From Phycomyces nitens (Eukaryota; Mucoromycota; Mucoromycetes; Mucorales; Phycomycetaceae), in assembly GCA_022702545.1 (NCBI GenBank), contig JAHRBC010000003.1:4402001-4466000 (forward strand): a stretch of 64,000 nt of DNA. Direction: 5' to 3'. The notes beneath the pieces are model-generated. The model did no database searches and was not told the origin of the DNA. It saw only the letters and a program-made list of their open reading frames with translations. Positions 38,634 to 51,703 of the stretch are shown here, piece by piece (positions within the stretch are counted from its first letter, which is position 1; each line of letters starts with the position of its first letter). The position numbers and the translations under genes were made by a program.

Positions 38634-39274
38634 GCCAATACCAAATGTCAATAAAATAAAGTAAATCTTCCGCCATTGCACCAAGACGTGTTGATCTATA
38701 CCTTGCCAGTCATCCGACGCTGAGTTTTTTGCAGTCGATCCACGCTAGACAGAAAAGAGGGGTGAAGAATGATAGACTGTCGAAAATGGCTGAGATGGAC
38801 AGTGGCCAAGACAGCCAATAAGAACCACAGATTAATCATATCGATACTTTCACTCCTAGGTGTATACCTAAAAGATAACATGGCCTCAAGACATTCTATA
38901 GCAGAGTTACTAAAGCATGGCTATTGTCAAGAATCAAAGTTATTCTTTAATCCTATTACTTTTTGTCATTCTGACCAGTTGTCAATTACACCCTAATAAC
39001 CTAAAATTAAGTGATTTCCAACATGAATATAAACATGTACTTTATCCAAGTCTGTTGAGATTTATTAGAGTTGAAGCAAATTGGACAATTACCAATGCTT
39101 AAATTTAAATAGCTGATTAATCTCAAAAGGTATAGAAAAGAAACCCCCCTCCTTTTCTTTTAAAAAAATAAAAATAAAAACTTAAATATTGTATATAAAG
39201 CATTGAACGGTTAGAATATAAGCTTGAACAGTAAATAAGAAAAAGAGGTTATTACAGTCTGTCATCTATTTAGA
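38634..39274. other. Intergenic region upstream of mitoferrin
   Basis: About 640 bp between the mitoferrin start and the stop of the minus-strand OTU gene. Short frames on both strands look like noise. AT-rich, with A-runs near 39160-39185. Confidence 0.4.
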
Positions 39275-41235
39275 CTAGTCATACACCAAGGAAAAATCAG
39301 GAAAATGATTTTGCTGGACTATATTCTTGTGGTAAAGGTTGATGGCTGGCCACCGCATCCGAGTCGAAGTCTGTTTACGCTCCACGAGTATAAAATGAGA
39401 ATTCTGGAGGTATAGAATGATCGGCTCTCGCTGAACTGGTTGGGAAGCAAAAGGCAAGAACAAGGTGTTGTTGCATTCCTTTTTGTGGTTCTCATTGTAG
39501 ACAACCACGGCATAATCAAAAGTATCTGCTACAATTTGAGGACAATCCATGGTATCAAACCAGTGTTTTGTGGGCAGTGGAGTGCTCTTGTCTTGGAGAA
39601 TGTCCATCATTGAAGGTCGATTGAAGCAATCATGCGAACTGTCTATTCGTTTCTTGTAAAATGTATCTCTGTACTGTAAATATTTGGCCAGCATTCGATC
39701 CTTCACCTCGGGCCACTTTTCTTCATCTTTGTAGATGGCCAACCCAATAGCCCTGAAACCACAATTTCCGTCAGCCTTGGGGACAATGATCCTAGATACC
39801 TTTTCAGGTGCCAGGGCCAGGTCTTTTAATGAGGCTCGTACTGATTCTGGTCCACAAATCATAACCTCACTAATGTCTTTTTGAAGCTTTGTATATGCAA
39901 TTCTTTGTCTAGATGGCAAGAGTATTAAAGCCTAATCACTATATATATATATATATATATGGGAGCAACTTACTTTTCCTCGGCCTTTTCTACCTTTGAT
40001 TTCTTTTTTTCCATAAAATCATCAAATTCAAAAATATCCTTGCTATTTGTCGAACTCTTCCGCTTGGGACTTTCAGGTGCGATCGGTTTGATTTGCTCCT
40101 CCAGCACAGACTTGCTGGCTGCACCATCCCCAATACTGTTAATAACATAAATGATACGTTCCTTTTCCTTTAGGTCGCCAATATTGTTGTAATATCCCAG
40201 CATCTTGTGAACTGCCCGCAACAGTTTTGATGCCAATTTGTCAGAAATATCAGACATATTACTGGTGTCTGTATCTGTGCTGCTGCTTGTGCAGGTACTC
40301 AGGCTTGTTTTCATAGGCACAAAACTATTGGCAGCATCGGCATTTTCTTGGGTTATATGATAAGCTTCTGTTTTTGGAGAAAGAGATCCACGATAGTCGT
40401 ATATCTCGGTCCTTGCCTTCAATTCTCGCGCACAATCCGGCTTATGGTGGGATATATGTAAAGAGCAAGTATTAGATCTCTTAAATATCGTGGTCTCAAT
40501 GTCTTGAGTCGACACAATGCAATTTGTGCCTCATAAACGTACCATCTTTGCATACCACTTGGTCTCTTTCAAATGTTCGGTATTTAGACTTTCAGGGGTA
40601 TTGACAAGAGAGTCCTTTGGTGATTGGTGACCGAGACTAACCACGCTTGTGATGTGGTTAATAGGTGCTCCCATCTTATTGAGCACAAAAAAAGGGAAAT
40701 ATTGAGCTTTGGTTCTCTTTCAATCGTGAGGATTAATACATACTATGCCTCGCCCATTGGTCACACCAATGCTACTTTGATTTGCTTCAATGGTATTGAA
40801 CATGCTGTCAAGGCCTCTGGTACGGTGGCCAGAATAGCTTTTCTGAGGTCTGACAAGGTGACTGTGACCTGCTTCTTGTTTCCGTACAGTCACCCACCCG
40901 AGTCTGTTTTTCCTGGCGTAGATAAAGCAGGGACATCCAATCTTTTGGGAGTCTTTGTAAATGCTCTTTCTTTGGGCTTCTGGAGAACTCTCTTTTTCGC
41001 CTTTTTCTCGCTTCTCTCGATATTGGCCAGCGTGTTTGCAAATCATTTTTATTTGAGCTTTCTTTGAACTTTCGGTCGTGAATACAATATCGTACTTGTT
41101 GCCATATTCTTGTGCTGCTTCTCGAAGATGGCTGATTGATTCAAATTCCTTTCCAATGCTAAATATGGTATTGAATTCGGCGATTGCTTCATCCATCATT
41201 TCAGAAACTGCACAGTTAATAGTCCTATTGTTCAT
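39275..41235 (-). CDS. FAR1-type zinc finger + OTU cysteine-protease protein (MULE-derived)
   Basis: Spliced from the ATG at 41235: about 41235-40746, 40674-40545, 40481-39971 and 39911-39275, keeping one frame. The N-terminus is a FAR1/WRKY-GCM1-like DNA-binding domain (ISHLREAAQEYGNKYDIVF; ICKHAG; IGCPCFIYARK; GHSHLV), typical of MULE transposases. A second Cys/His segment (WYAKMRSNTCSLHISHHKPDC) crosses two introns. After a Ser/Thr- and Lys-rich linker, the C-terminus has an OTU-like deubiquitinase fold: DGNCGFRAIG supplies the Asp/Cys pair and NSHFILVE the His. No MULE transposase DDE core is present between them. It is likely a domesticated or deleted transposon gene; protease activity is inferred from the retained catalytic residues. 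Confidence 0.75.
39940..39960. repeat. (TA)n microsatellite in the OTU-gene intron
   Basis: A 21-bp alternating AT tract inside the last intron of the FAR1-OTU gene. Confidence 0.9.
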
Positions 41236-41976
41236 TCCTTATACACGGGTATAATTGTATCTTTCTTTAAAGAAAGCTTAAACGAAATAGAAAGTAAATG
41301 ATATAAAGAAAAAGAGGTTCAGGAACAAGACCTTCTTGAACGGGCCAAATCAATACCCAAAAACAAATAAGAAATTCATGATGTCACAGTTTTTTCTTTT
41401 TTAACCTGTGTGTATGCAAAGAGAGAAAAGAGAGGCGTAAACTAGGGCTTCTGATACGTATTCTGTAGTAAACTCTTATCAAGATGTCATTTTGGACCAT
41501 TTCAAATGTTTGGTTGCCGAAATATAAACTATATATACTCCAATTGTACATTAATAATAGTGGCTAAAAAGAGGGGGTGTATTACGTGTACCCTTAAAGA
41601 GGAAGAGGAAGAAGGAGAAGTAGAAGAGGTGTTGAACAGATCCATACAGCATTTAATTCAAGTTCCCAGTCCCAAATGCATTTTAGCAATCGATTAAAAG
41701 ATTCTTGGCGCAATTGCACTTTTTATTGCAGACCAAAGATCCATGATCTAATAGATGACAAGTTCATATTAACATGGAAACAGATTCTCATGTCACGAGG
41801 ACCTTTAGAGAGTTGATGTTCCAAAAATATGTAGATGTAACACAGCTACCTCTTTAAGCCAAGTCACAGAAACAGTCAAAGCTCTTTCACTGGCCTGCCT
41901 ATAATATTTTTTCAAGGCCGTCTAGATTCCAAAAAAGAACAATCTTCAACCCCCCCTACTCTTTATATCTATATCT
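41236..41976. promoter_or_regulatory. Divergent intergenic region (FAR1-OTU / CDK5RAP1-like)
   Basis: About 740 bp between divergent starts. It contains GAAGAGGAAG purine repeats (41598-41628) and a pyrimidine/poly-C stretch just before the CDK5RAP1-like start. No gene is seen. Confidence 0.45.
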
Positions 41977-44320
41977 ATGCAAATGCAAATGCATACCATT
42001 CGGTCTGTAATCTCCAAAAGACAGTTGTTACTGGCCAAGCCGGGTCAAGCATCAAAAGCCTTTCAGCCTTTCAGCCGTTTGTCTTATTCGAGTGCCTGTC
42101 ACACCGCACAAGATCCTGTTCAAGTCTTGAATTCTCCAGGGCAAGAGACAAAACCAGTAAAGAAGACCCCCAAGAGACTTGTGTTTGATAGCAGATCGCC
42201 TTCTTTTGAGGAATTTTTGGCAAAGGGACCAAAAACCCCCATTGACCCTGCCTTGGTACGGCCAGATAATATCCCTTACCTCAATGTAAATGGTCTTGAC
42301 TGGGGTCGTGGCCGTAAATTTTATATCGAGGTTTATGGGTGTCAGGTAATTATAGAGAAAATGTTTAATAAACAAAAGAAAAGAAACTGATATTTGACTT
42401 TTAGATGAACGTAAACGATACCGAGATCTTGAATGCTATCATGACCAATGCTGGCTATGAGCGAACAACAGAAATGAGTGAAGCTGAAGTTGTGTTTCTT
42501 GTTACGGTAAATAAGGATATATTTGCCTTTAAAAGATTGCTAATATATATATATATATATACCTTGCGGTTGAATTGTTGATATATTAAAAGTGTGCCAT
42601 TCGTGAGAATGCAGAAACCAGAATCTGGGAGAGACTCAAGTATTTACGCCATTATCGAACAAAGATCAATGTAGACAAACCACCACTGGTTGGTGTACTT
42701 GGAGTGAGTGTGATGTTTTGTGTCGCTTTAATTATAATAATTACGCTGACCATCTAAATATCCCTGTAGTGTATGGCCGAAAGACTCAAGACAAAGATGT
42801 TGGAGCAGGATAAATTGGTGGATATTGTGTGTGGACCTGATGGATATCGATCAATTCCTCATCTTATTTCGCTTGCCGAGAATGAATACCATAATGGTGT
42901 TGCCAATGTTATGCTCTCAGCCGATGAAACTTATGCAGATGTGATGCCTATGCGACTAGACAAGGACAATGTTTCTGGGTGGGTGTCCATAATGAGAGGA
43001 TGCAATAACATGTGCAGTTTCTGTATTGTTCCATTCACTCGAGGTAAAACAAGCAAAGAAAATCTTGCAAGTCTCTGATAAAAAAAGGCTTTTAGGAAAT
43101 GAACGTAGTCGACCAATTGACTCTATCATTGATGAGGTGCGCTATCTAAGTGATCAGGGTGTTAAAGAAGGTAAACTATCTTATGAGGTGTGATGTCAAT
43201 AAGACATAAAGATGTTTATCCAATTAACTCTATTTCATCTAGTTACTGTACTTGGACAAAATGTAAATTGTAAGCACAATAGATATTCAAACCATTACCA
43301 ACCTTTCAAAAATACTTACGGGGATTTATATTTTATAAGCTTACCGTGATACCTCTGAGTCTACTTATTACATGTCTGAGGCACCTTTGGGAACAGAGCT
43401 TAGCAACCCTGGATTCAAAACAATCTACAAGCGAAAGGATGGTGGACGCCGATTTACTGAGCTTTTGGATAAAATCAGTCTTGTAAATCCAGAGGTAATG
43501 TTGAATTCTACAATAGATAGCCTATAATGAATCACAGCTTATTCATATACTCTTTTGATGTAGATGCGAGTGCGATTCACGTCACCTCATCCCAAAGATT
43601 TCCCAACAGATCTCTTACATTTGATTGCCTCTAGACCAAACTTGTGTAAATCTATTCATATGCCAATTCAGTCGGGAAGCAACACTGTTCTTGAAAGAAT
43701 GCGACGAGGATACAAGCGTGAGGCCTATCTAGACCTTGTAGAGGAGATGAGACGCATTATCCCAAATGTTTGGATCAGTAGTGATTTCATTACTGGTTTC
43801 TGTGGTGAAACAGACGAAGAACATCGCGATACAGTAACTTTGATGGAGCAGGTCAAGTACGACACAGCATTCATGTTTGCCTACAGGTAATCAACAAACA
43901 ACGCACCATATTAAAATCGACAGCCTTTTCTCATAATGTCTGGAATACGTTAGTATGCGCGAAAAGACACATGCACATAGACGTTATGTGGACGATGTTC
44001 CCGAGCCAGTCAAAGCCCAGCGTCTCAACGAGATTGTCACCACATTCCACAGGGTTGCGGCTGAAAAGAACCAGGGATTGATAGGAACCAAACAACTGGT
44101 ATTAATTGACACTGAAAGATTAAAAACCAAGCGTGGAATTGAGACCAGATTGAGTGGTCGAACAGATGGTGGACATAAGGTCTTTATTCTGGAAAGCGAG
44201 AGTTTGTCTCCATTTTCCAAAGGTGATTATGTTGCAGTCGAAATTACATCCGCAACCAGTGGCAGTTTTACAGGCAAGTTCTTGTCGCCTAGCTCCATCC
44301 AGCAGTTCTCAACTGCTTAA
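41977..44320 (+). CDS. tRNA methylthiotransferase, CDK5RAP1/MiaB type (mitochondrial)
   Basis: A radical-SAM enzyme converting i6A37 to ms2i6A37 in (mitochondrial) tRNAs. Exons: 41977-42345, 42405-42506, 42593-42703, 42770-43043, 43096-43170, 43243-43269, 43340-43494, 43564-43886, 43954-44320. An N-terminal Arg/Ser-rich leader suggests mitochondrial targeting. The MTTase domain binds one Fe-S cluster through Cys in YGCQMN, VTCAIRE and LGCMAERL, all formed across splice junctions. The radical-SAM cluster is CNNMCSFC (CxxxCxxC, near 43000). [18 protein letters not shown] and FITGFCGET are family motifs, and a TRAM-like end ([11 protein letters not shown]) follows. Three Met codons occur at the start. 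The 27-nt exon is unusually small. Confidence 0.93.
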
Positions 44321-44851
44321 TAGAACATATGTACATATATTTTCTTGCATTACATTGTTTACTACCTAATCCATTTGAAATCATTAAAAAGCACAAGAAA
44401 ATTAGAGTGCAAATACACAAAAAGTATCTTTTTAAAAACACAAGTATAAGATCGCGTTGTCACAGTAGCCTGGGCATTTGTATTTTCCCCCCCATTGAAA
44501 TATGTATCTTTTATAATTTTAAATCGTTTGAACCGAAATACGCTCCATTGTTTAGACTATTAAATGATCTCGACTGATAGCTAAAATACTCATATATCTG
44601 CTGTCAATTGGCATGATTCCAAGTGTTCGAATCGGTTAGGATTAAGGTTGTTTATTCACAGTACTTTAGAATATATACCTACTCTTTCAGTTGTTGATTT
44701 TAAGAGTAATAAAGAACATTTGGGACAGATAATATAAATCTTATAACCCAAAGATACCTGAAGCCTCAGTCAAGAGAACTAAATAAAAAGCCATTAATAT
44801 TTCATGGTAGCTTGGATTTTACCCCAAATAAAACTAGTCAAAATAAACTCT
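44321..44851. other. Intergenic region between convergent genes
   Basis: About 530 bp between the CDK5RAP1-like stop and the focadhesin-like stop. AT-rich, nothing recognisable. Confidence 0.5.
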
Positions 44852-47800
44852 TTATTGATAGGAAATCAATTTTGCCATTTGTGAGTCGTTTCCTATAGCT
44901 TCTTTGGTACAGCCACGTAAAACTCTAACAAAGAATCCCTTCAAGGGCTCCTTTTCTTCTATACGTTCAACAATTTCAATAATCTTGAGCATGCGTTTGA
45001 CGATCTAAAATCACAATGTACAAGTCAGAAAACATCATGGATATATAATACCAATATATGCATACCTGCTGCTGCCCTTGCTTATTCTCGCCAGACTCAT
45101 TGATAACAAAAGTCAACAGATATTCAGTGTCGGCAAAGATTGCTGGAAGAGTACAATTTTTGGTATCCATATCCAAATTGTATTCCATATTCCACACTTT
45201 GCAAAGAATATATCGTAAGCCATAAGATATACCAGTCTTTAGAGAATCAGAGCAGTTTGGTAGCTCTAGACTGCCAATTACAATCAAGATATCCAAGAAA
45301 CGGACAATCCATGTCAACCTTTCTTGATCTGATTGAGAATTCTCTTGGATTGCTTCTGCTAGTACATCCCATGTAGTTCCATGGTTAACCCCCAGGACCA
45401 ATAGACGCGTACTGGTTTCCGTGATCCATTTGATGGTCGCATTTGTTCTTTTTAGACTACACATCTCCATGATACCGACTGTTTTTTCATAAGCAGTATC
45501 AACTGTCAGCCAAGCTTGCAACGAGTTTGCCTGTGTAAGCTTATCCATGTCCAGAATACTACAAGCAATAGATGTTCGCAAAACATTGACAAGTCCTTGG
45601 TGTTTTTCAATGTCGGTACGTTCCAAAAGAGGCAAAGTGACATTGTACATAACCACACTGCGCAAGTTTTCAATAAAGGTCGTCTTCTTTTCATCAAAAA
45701 TCTCGGCAGGTAATGGAAGGTGATTTTTCATAGTATCAATAAAAGTACTCTATAAAACACATTAGAAAACTTGAACTTCATTCTCAATTACCTTTTCTCT
45801 TACTTGGCCAAGAATCGGCAACTTGTTAAATACTCTTGCATGGATCTCAACAAGCTCAATACATCTGATTTCTGATACACTCGACTTCTTTGTTACTGCA
45901 TCCATGCCACGACGCTTATACTTTGTCCTCAGATTCTCGTGCCCGTCAAGTCCACTCAATTCGAGTATCATTCCAAGACCAGCCTCTCCAAGTAACAAAA
46001 GTTGAATTTCTTTGGGAAAACGAGATACATCTTGGCTTAGCTGAGATATTATATACTCGGTCAACGACATGGAAGTAGATGCATGCATAGATGCAAGCAT
46101 GATGCACTCGTTCCAAACGTCTTTAGATACAATAGTTAACTTGGTAAGAAGATTGAACCAATTCACAGGTGGAAGTGGACCAGGAGTTTCTCTAATGCCG
46201 CGGAGAAGCACGAGAGAAATATCTTCCACAGAGCCTTTGTCAATGTTGTTTTCCAGACCATCCACCACATCAACCAACGCATCGAATATGGCACGTAGGT
46301 AGCTTGTGTTGTTATTCAGGCGAGAATATGACTTTGGTTCTGATGAATTTACAATAGGCATCATTGTCTGGTGTTGGAGCTGCCCTTGGATATTTCCAGA
46401 AGATATATTGTTCTGCTTTAATTGAAGAGTCTCGCGCATAGACACTGCAGAGTCAACCACCTTTCCGCAAAGAGCTGCAGCAATACGGCCACTCTTCAAG
46501 TTCCCAACAGGCGAGCCTCCGTCAGTCAAACCAGCAACAATTGCTAGGGTATCCAATACTGGGCTTCTTGTCCCTGAGTTATACTTTTGGGCTTCCATAC
46601 AGACATATTCTTGATCAGGTATCGTATTAAGATAATCGACACCGAGAAGACTGCTCAGAGAAAACAGGGCAGCCAATCGCTCGTGGCTTGATGGGTCATC
46701 TGTCTGAACCTTTTTCACTTGTACAAGGAGAATGTTCTGATAGGCCTCAGACTCTTCAGACTCCTGATCGTTCACCACCATACGAAGACGGTTCAACTTT
46801 GCGAAATTGGTGCTAAAGTGGAAATAGTGCTGGCTCATTGTGTTCTTGTGATTTTGAATAAATATTAGCACTCATGTTATATCCTTTTGTTCAGCACCAT
46901 ACTTACATCTAAGGAAGCTGCTTCCATTGCACTCTCCAAAAGATTTCCACTCTCTTCATCAACTTGGTCCTCTTGGAATGCGCCATAAGCACATACCCAA
47001 GTCGCACCAAGCAAAACTCCTTTATTGATAGACCCACCATCAATGTAGAGTCTTAGAGTGTCCTTTGCAAACTTGTAAATGTCCTTCATGTCATCCTGTT
47101 TGATCTTGGATGCCCATCCCATCATTATTCCCAAGGCTTTGCTTTCGGATACATCGTTTGCACCCATATTGCAATACTCCAACAGGCTTTCTGTTCCAAT
47201 CTGTGCAAGTTCATTTATCACGGGTGTCTTTGTTGCCCAGGTGGCCAATGCTCCAGTAAAATGTCCTGCTGCAAAACCATTGGCAAATTGTATGAGATCA
47301 AGTGAAGTATCTATGCTTCGCATCGAGGTTTTTTCGGCCACGTTTTGTAAAAAGATGTCCAGTAGTCTTGTCAGACCATTTTCGTTGGTAATTACACAAG
47401 CAGAAATATGACCCAGACTGAAACGTGCTGCAAATTGAACTTCTTCACTCATCAGGAGCGGTGAGTAGGAAGTAGATTTTCCGGCTTTCATGATATACTT
47501 TGATGTTAGGGTATCGATCATTTGGCTGGCAGATGCCACGGCAAAAGAAGGGATTATTCTATAGGCAATTACAACAAGACCTTTTATAAATATATATAAA
47601 TTAGTATCAATGATATATATATATATTGCAAAAATGTCTTTACCAGTCATTGCCAGCAATATGTTGCAAGTAGTTCCTGGAACAGTGCTGCGTTCGAGTC
47701 GTGCTGTGAGGTCCTTGAGTAATAGGTTGCCCTTTGCTTCAATATCGGCTTCGGTTCCTACCAAGGCGGTCTCAAAAATAGCCATCCACGCACTGAGACA

Positions 47801-50587
47801 AGAGATTCGAATCATCAAATGATCTGTCAACCCAATATCTGCAATGGACGTCTGCATGCATCGGTACCACTTTGTTTTGGTCATATTATCTACGGTTGAC
47901 GCCGCTTGACGGTCAACATGACTATGTATAGCATACAGTACAGCGATTGCATAGCCACTTCGCAATCCAGGTAATACACGAGCATTTTCCCAGCCCATTA
48001 CAAACTGACTGCCGATTGCTCGTTCTTTCTCACCAACAAGCACATCATTAGGACTATCTTTAGATGCTCCTTCAGAGGCAGTCTTTTTGGTATTTTCCTC
48101 TTTGAATAAACCACGCAACATTGAATCCAATTCATGGGACATTAGCTTGGCAAGAACATCGCTATATCCGCTACTGGGCCAAGCAGAAGACGTGATCTCA
48201 TTCACATAAGCTTTTGATTTCTCAGGAAGAAGAGTAGCAATGTCAACTGCGTTAAAGTGAGAGAGTGCCTTTAGTGCAAATGTCTGGACATCTTTGTTGT
48301 TGCACTGAACAAGCGATGCTAAAAAGTCGTTGATAATCACAGTTTTGAACTCTATGTAAGGCTCCGAGACTATAAAGATGGAATAGATAATCAGTCGGTG
48401 CCATTTGCGTCAATACATTGTAAATTATATGCCTACCTTCATCCTTGTCGCCTACAATCGAAAAGAAATCACAAATGGCTTCGTACAAGAGCTTTGTTTT
48501 GTTTATATCGTTTTCCATTGCATAAACTGCAATATATTTCATTGCTACATTCCAAACAGACCGTGGCTCTGCAATACCGGCTCGAATACAAGCACAAATT
48601 GTCTGTACAAGGATCGTGAGCGTGGAGATGCTCAAGTCTTGGCATGATTGTAAGAGTGATATAACCATGGGGAGAATAGTAGAGGCACATTCTCTTGGTT
48701 TGGTAATACAAAGGTCTCGCATGGTTGTCAGCACTGAAAGTTCCATCTGCAATGTTTCCAAAGGAGCGTTCTTTCTCGAGAATCCGGTTATCGACTTGCG
48801 GCGAATGACCCAGTCAGACAAGACTTTCTTTAGCTCTTGCCATACACGAGGTTGTTTCTGATAAATCTTTTCCAGTGTCTTGACTCCCACACTTGCCATT
48901 GTAGTTTCTCGCGACGATTGCATGCCACCTATCGTTGTGTTTTGACCGTATATTATGGCTAGTGTGATTTGCAATATCTTGGATGTCATGGTGAGGTCGG
49001 CTGGGTCTGCAAAAGAAGGCATTACTGATTGTAAGATATGCAAAATAGTATCTGTTGTGCTAACTGGATGGCGCAGGAGGTGAAGCAATAGTAAAAGAGT
49101 CGGGAACTTGTAAGAAGCTCCATAGTTGGAGGATACGATGGCTGAGATGCGATCAAGATAAACACGGCGAACATGTTCATCAGTGTTGAAAATATGAGGA
49201 GTACTGAATAGTAGACTGTAGGTACAGGATAGTCTAGATTCCACTGGAATTGAGTCGATTGAATGGACTTGGGTATCAGGGCCATCTTTAAAGAAATTGT
49301 AAAAGTAAGGAAGCATATTGGCCATTACGCCTGTGATATGATACTTTGAGATATCTAATTCAATCTAGAGTACCATTAATATTAGTATTTTCAACTAAAC
49401 CTTGCTTTCTTTTGCCCTGTACTCGTACTCACATCTTCCAAGGCCTTTTCATTGTCCTCAAATGAATATTCATCTGGTGCATTGATTTCAGAGATTATTT
49501 GCAAAATATCTGATTTCAGATCATCTCTACTGCCAACCACTTCCGGAAGAGTTTGGAGAAGAGGGATGAGGGCAATTGGGAAAAGGGGTCCTGAGATTTC
49601 CATAAACATATGCATATTCTTAATAATAAGAACCTGATCGCTGACAGTCTGGGACACCAGGAGGAGATAAGAAAGAGATCCCCAAACAATATAACTGTTT
49701 GGGTTCGTGAGGATTCCACTATCATCATTACCATCCGCGTATATCAATTGGGAATAGCGCTCAAGGTATGGCAAGGTAGGTCGCCCAACAGCTGCCGCAT
49801 CGCAGGCACGCATGAGAAGCTGATAAGACAGGTCTGTCGCATAATACTTTCGTGTTTCTTCCTCCATAGAATCGCAAAGCTCGATATTAGCTGTGATTGC
49901 CCATATAAGAGTATCGACCAGTGCGAGGTGGTGATGCATATCGCGTTGAGTAGGGTAACGTCGAGATACACTCAAGAGGTAGTCAAGCGCACTATCTCGG
50001 AATCCTTCCTTTTCATCTGTTCCCATGAGTACATTTGTACACTTGTTAAGCAAGGCAGCCGAGTCTACTGGAAAGGACATGAAGAATACGGCATCAAAAA
50101 AGGGACCAAGTACTTGGAAAACCATTTCAGATAATTCTAAATTACGAAAAGCAAACTCAAAGCAAAACTCGATCTCTGAAAGCAAATCATAGTATGAATC
50201 TGGGTTTTCGCGCAAGATGATGACAAATGGATGCAAGACACCAGGTAATGATGTTGATAGACAGAATTTGACAGAGTGGAACTTTGTGTCTTGGACATGA
50301 AAAAGTAGTAATTGGGTGATTGTGTGGAGAAAAATACTGGATTTGAGTGTTTGATTGGTTGTCAAGACGAGATTCTGCAATGCCTGGAGTGTGTCTTGAT
50401 ATCGCAGTCTTTCTTTTTTAACAGCCATGACGATCTTGTCGCATGCATTGGAGACTGCAATTGGGGATAGGTTCTGGCGTGCCAAGATGGTCCATAGCTT
50501 TTCTGTTTGTTCTAATTCGAGTGTACTTGTTTGGTGGATCTCCACAAAACGGTGTTGTATTATATCATCAGTCCCTGCTGCTGACAT
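44852..50587 (-). CDS. Focadhesin/RST1-like HEAT-repeat protein
   Basis: A helical solenoid protein of about 1,750 residues. Exon 1 is 50587-49433, exon 2 starts at 49364, then about five further exons reach the TAA at 44852; each junction checked keeps frame (for example LED-IELDISKYHITG). The pattern of HEAT helices, segments like DVQTFALKALSHFNAVDIATLLPEK, SVGVKTLEKIYQKQPRVW and SLLGVDYLNTIPDQEYV, and overall length resemble focadhesin (DUF3730) and plant RST1, which links the cytoplasmic exosome and Ski complex in RNA decay. There are no catalytic motifs, so this identification rests on repeat pattern recalled from memory and should be treated as provisional. It converges with the CDK5RAP1-like gene. 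Confidence 0.6.
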
Positions 50588-51703
50588 TTGGAATGAACGC
50601 GACTTTTAAAGGTGGATGAAACGCGAAGCCAAGATTGTCCTGAACTTCTTTATAAGACGGAATCTAAAGCTGGATTTCAAGACAATTTGACAGCAATACA
50701 AAAGACTGATTTATATTTGCTTTATAATACATTGCCAAAAAAGGACTTTTTTTGTTACAAGGACCGTATTAAATTGGTATTCCGACACATCACTATGCAA
50801 AGGAAAAAGGAAAAAAAGACAAATGGCGAGTTGTTTGCGTATAGAATATTGTCAGAGAAATATATGTAAAAGAGTTTTCAATAGAAAATAAAAAGGTAGA
50901 TAATGATAATAAATGGAGCATTTTGTTTCAAGACACTTGTATTTTTAGCTAAATGTAATTTAAAATGATAAAAATAAAAAGTTGCAAATTAAATATATCT
51001 TTAAGAATACTATAGACAGTATTTTATACTTTAGATTAGTTTTTGTTTGCACCAGAGAGAGATGCAATTGTTGGGTCCAAGAAGCTCTTATTGTGGGTTT
51101 CTATATTGCGCAAAGTATCCAAAGTGGATCATCGGGAATCAACTCATTACTGATGATTTGTGCTTATGCTTCTTTGTGCTGGTCTCTTTTGCAGACAGGT
51201 GAAAAAGAATATTGGATATTCGTTAAAGATTGCCAACTGTTTCCATCACTTTTATAAAGGACTGGGTTTCTTGACTGGCAAAAAAGGCCTGGATTCCTTG
51301 AAACGCATCATTTTCGGGCTGTTTTCAGCAGTAATGCTTGTTATTATTATTTTTTGGATATTAGTAGAAAGTATACAGCAAGTAAAGATGAAAGCAATAC
51401 ATGCTAATCTTGCAGAAATTTTATTGTACATCCCATTAACAATACCATATGAGTGAATTCTGTTGCTCAGCAAATTTTGCTTTCTATTGTCAAAATGAGC
51501 ACCCAAAAAAGGCAGTTTTACGTTGGTATCAAAGAAAATTTTCTAAAATTAGAAATTTTTCAATTTTGCTGCATAGTAATAATAACACAGCAAACATAAA
51601 TCATGCTCTATTGAATAAAAATGTAAAATCGCCTATGGTGAATTTTAATTCGTATCTCTGTAGGATTTTATATGTATTGAGATCCAAATCAATCCAACAT
51701 AAT
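50588..51703. other. AT-rich intergenic region
   Basis: About 1.1 kb upstream of the focadhesin-like start and downstream of the PPR gene. Short frames (for example 51160-51456) have no recognisable features. Confidence 0.5.

Noticed and set aside
40624..41067. Plus-strand frame with hydrophobic end inside the FAR1-OTU gene
   Set aside because: Antisense to exons with clear zinc-finger motifs; probably chance.
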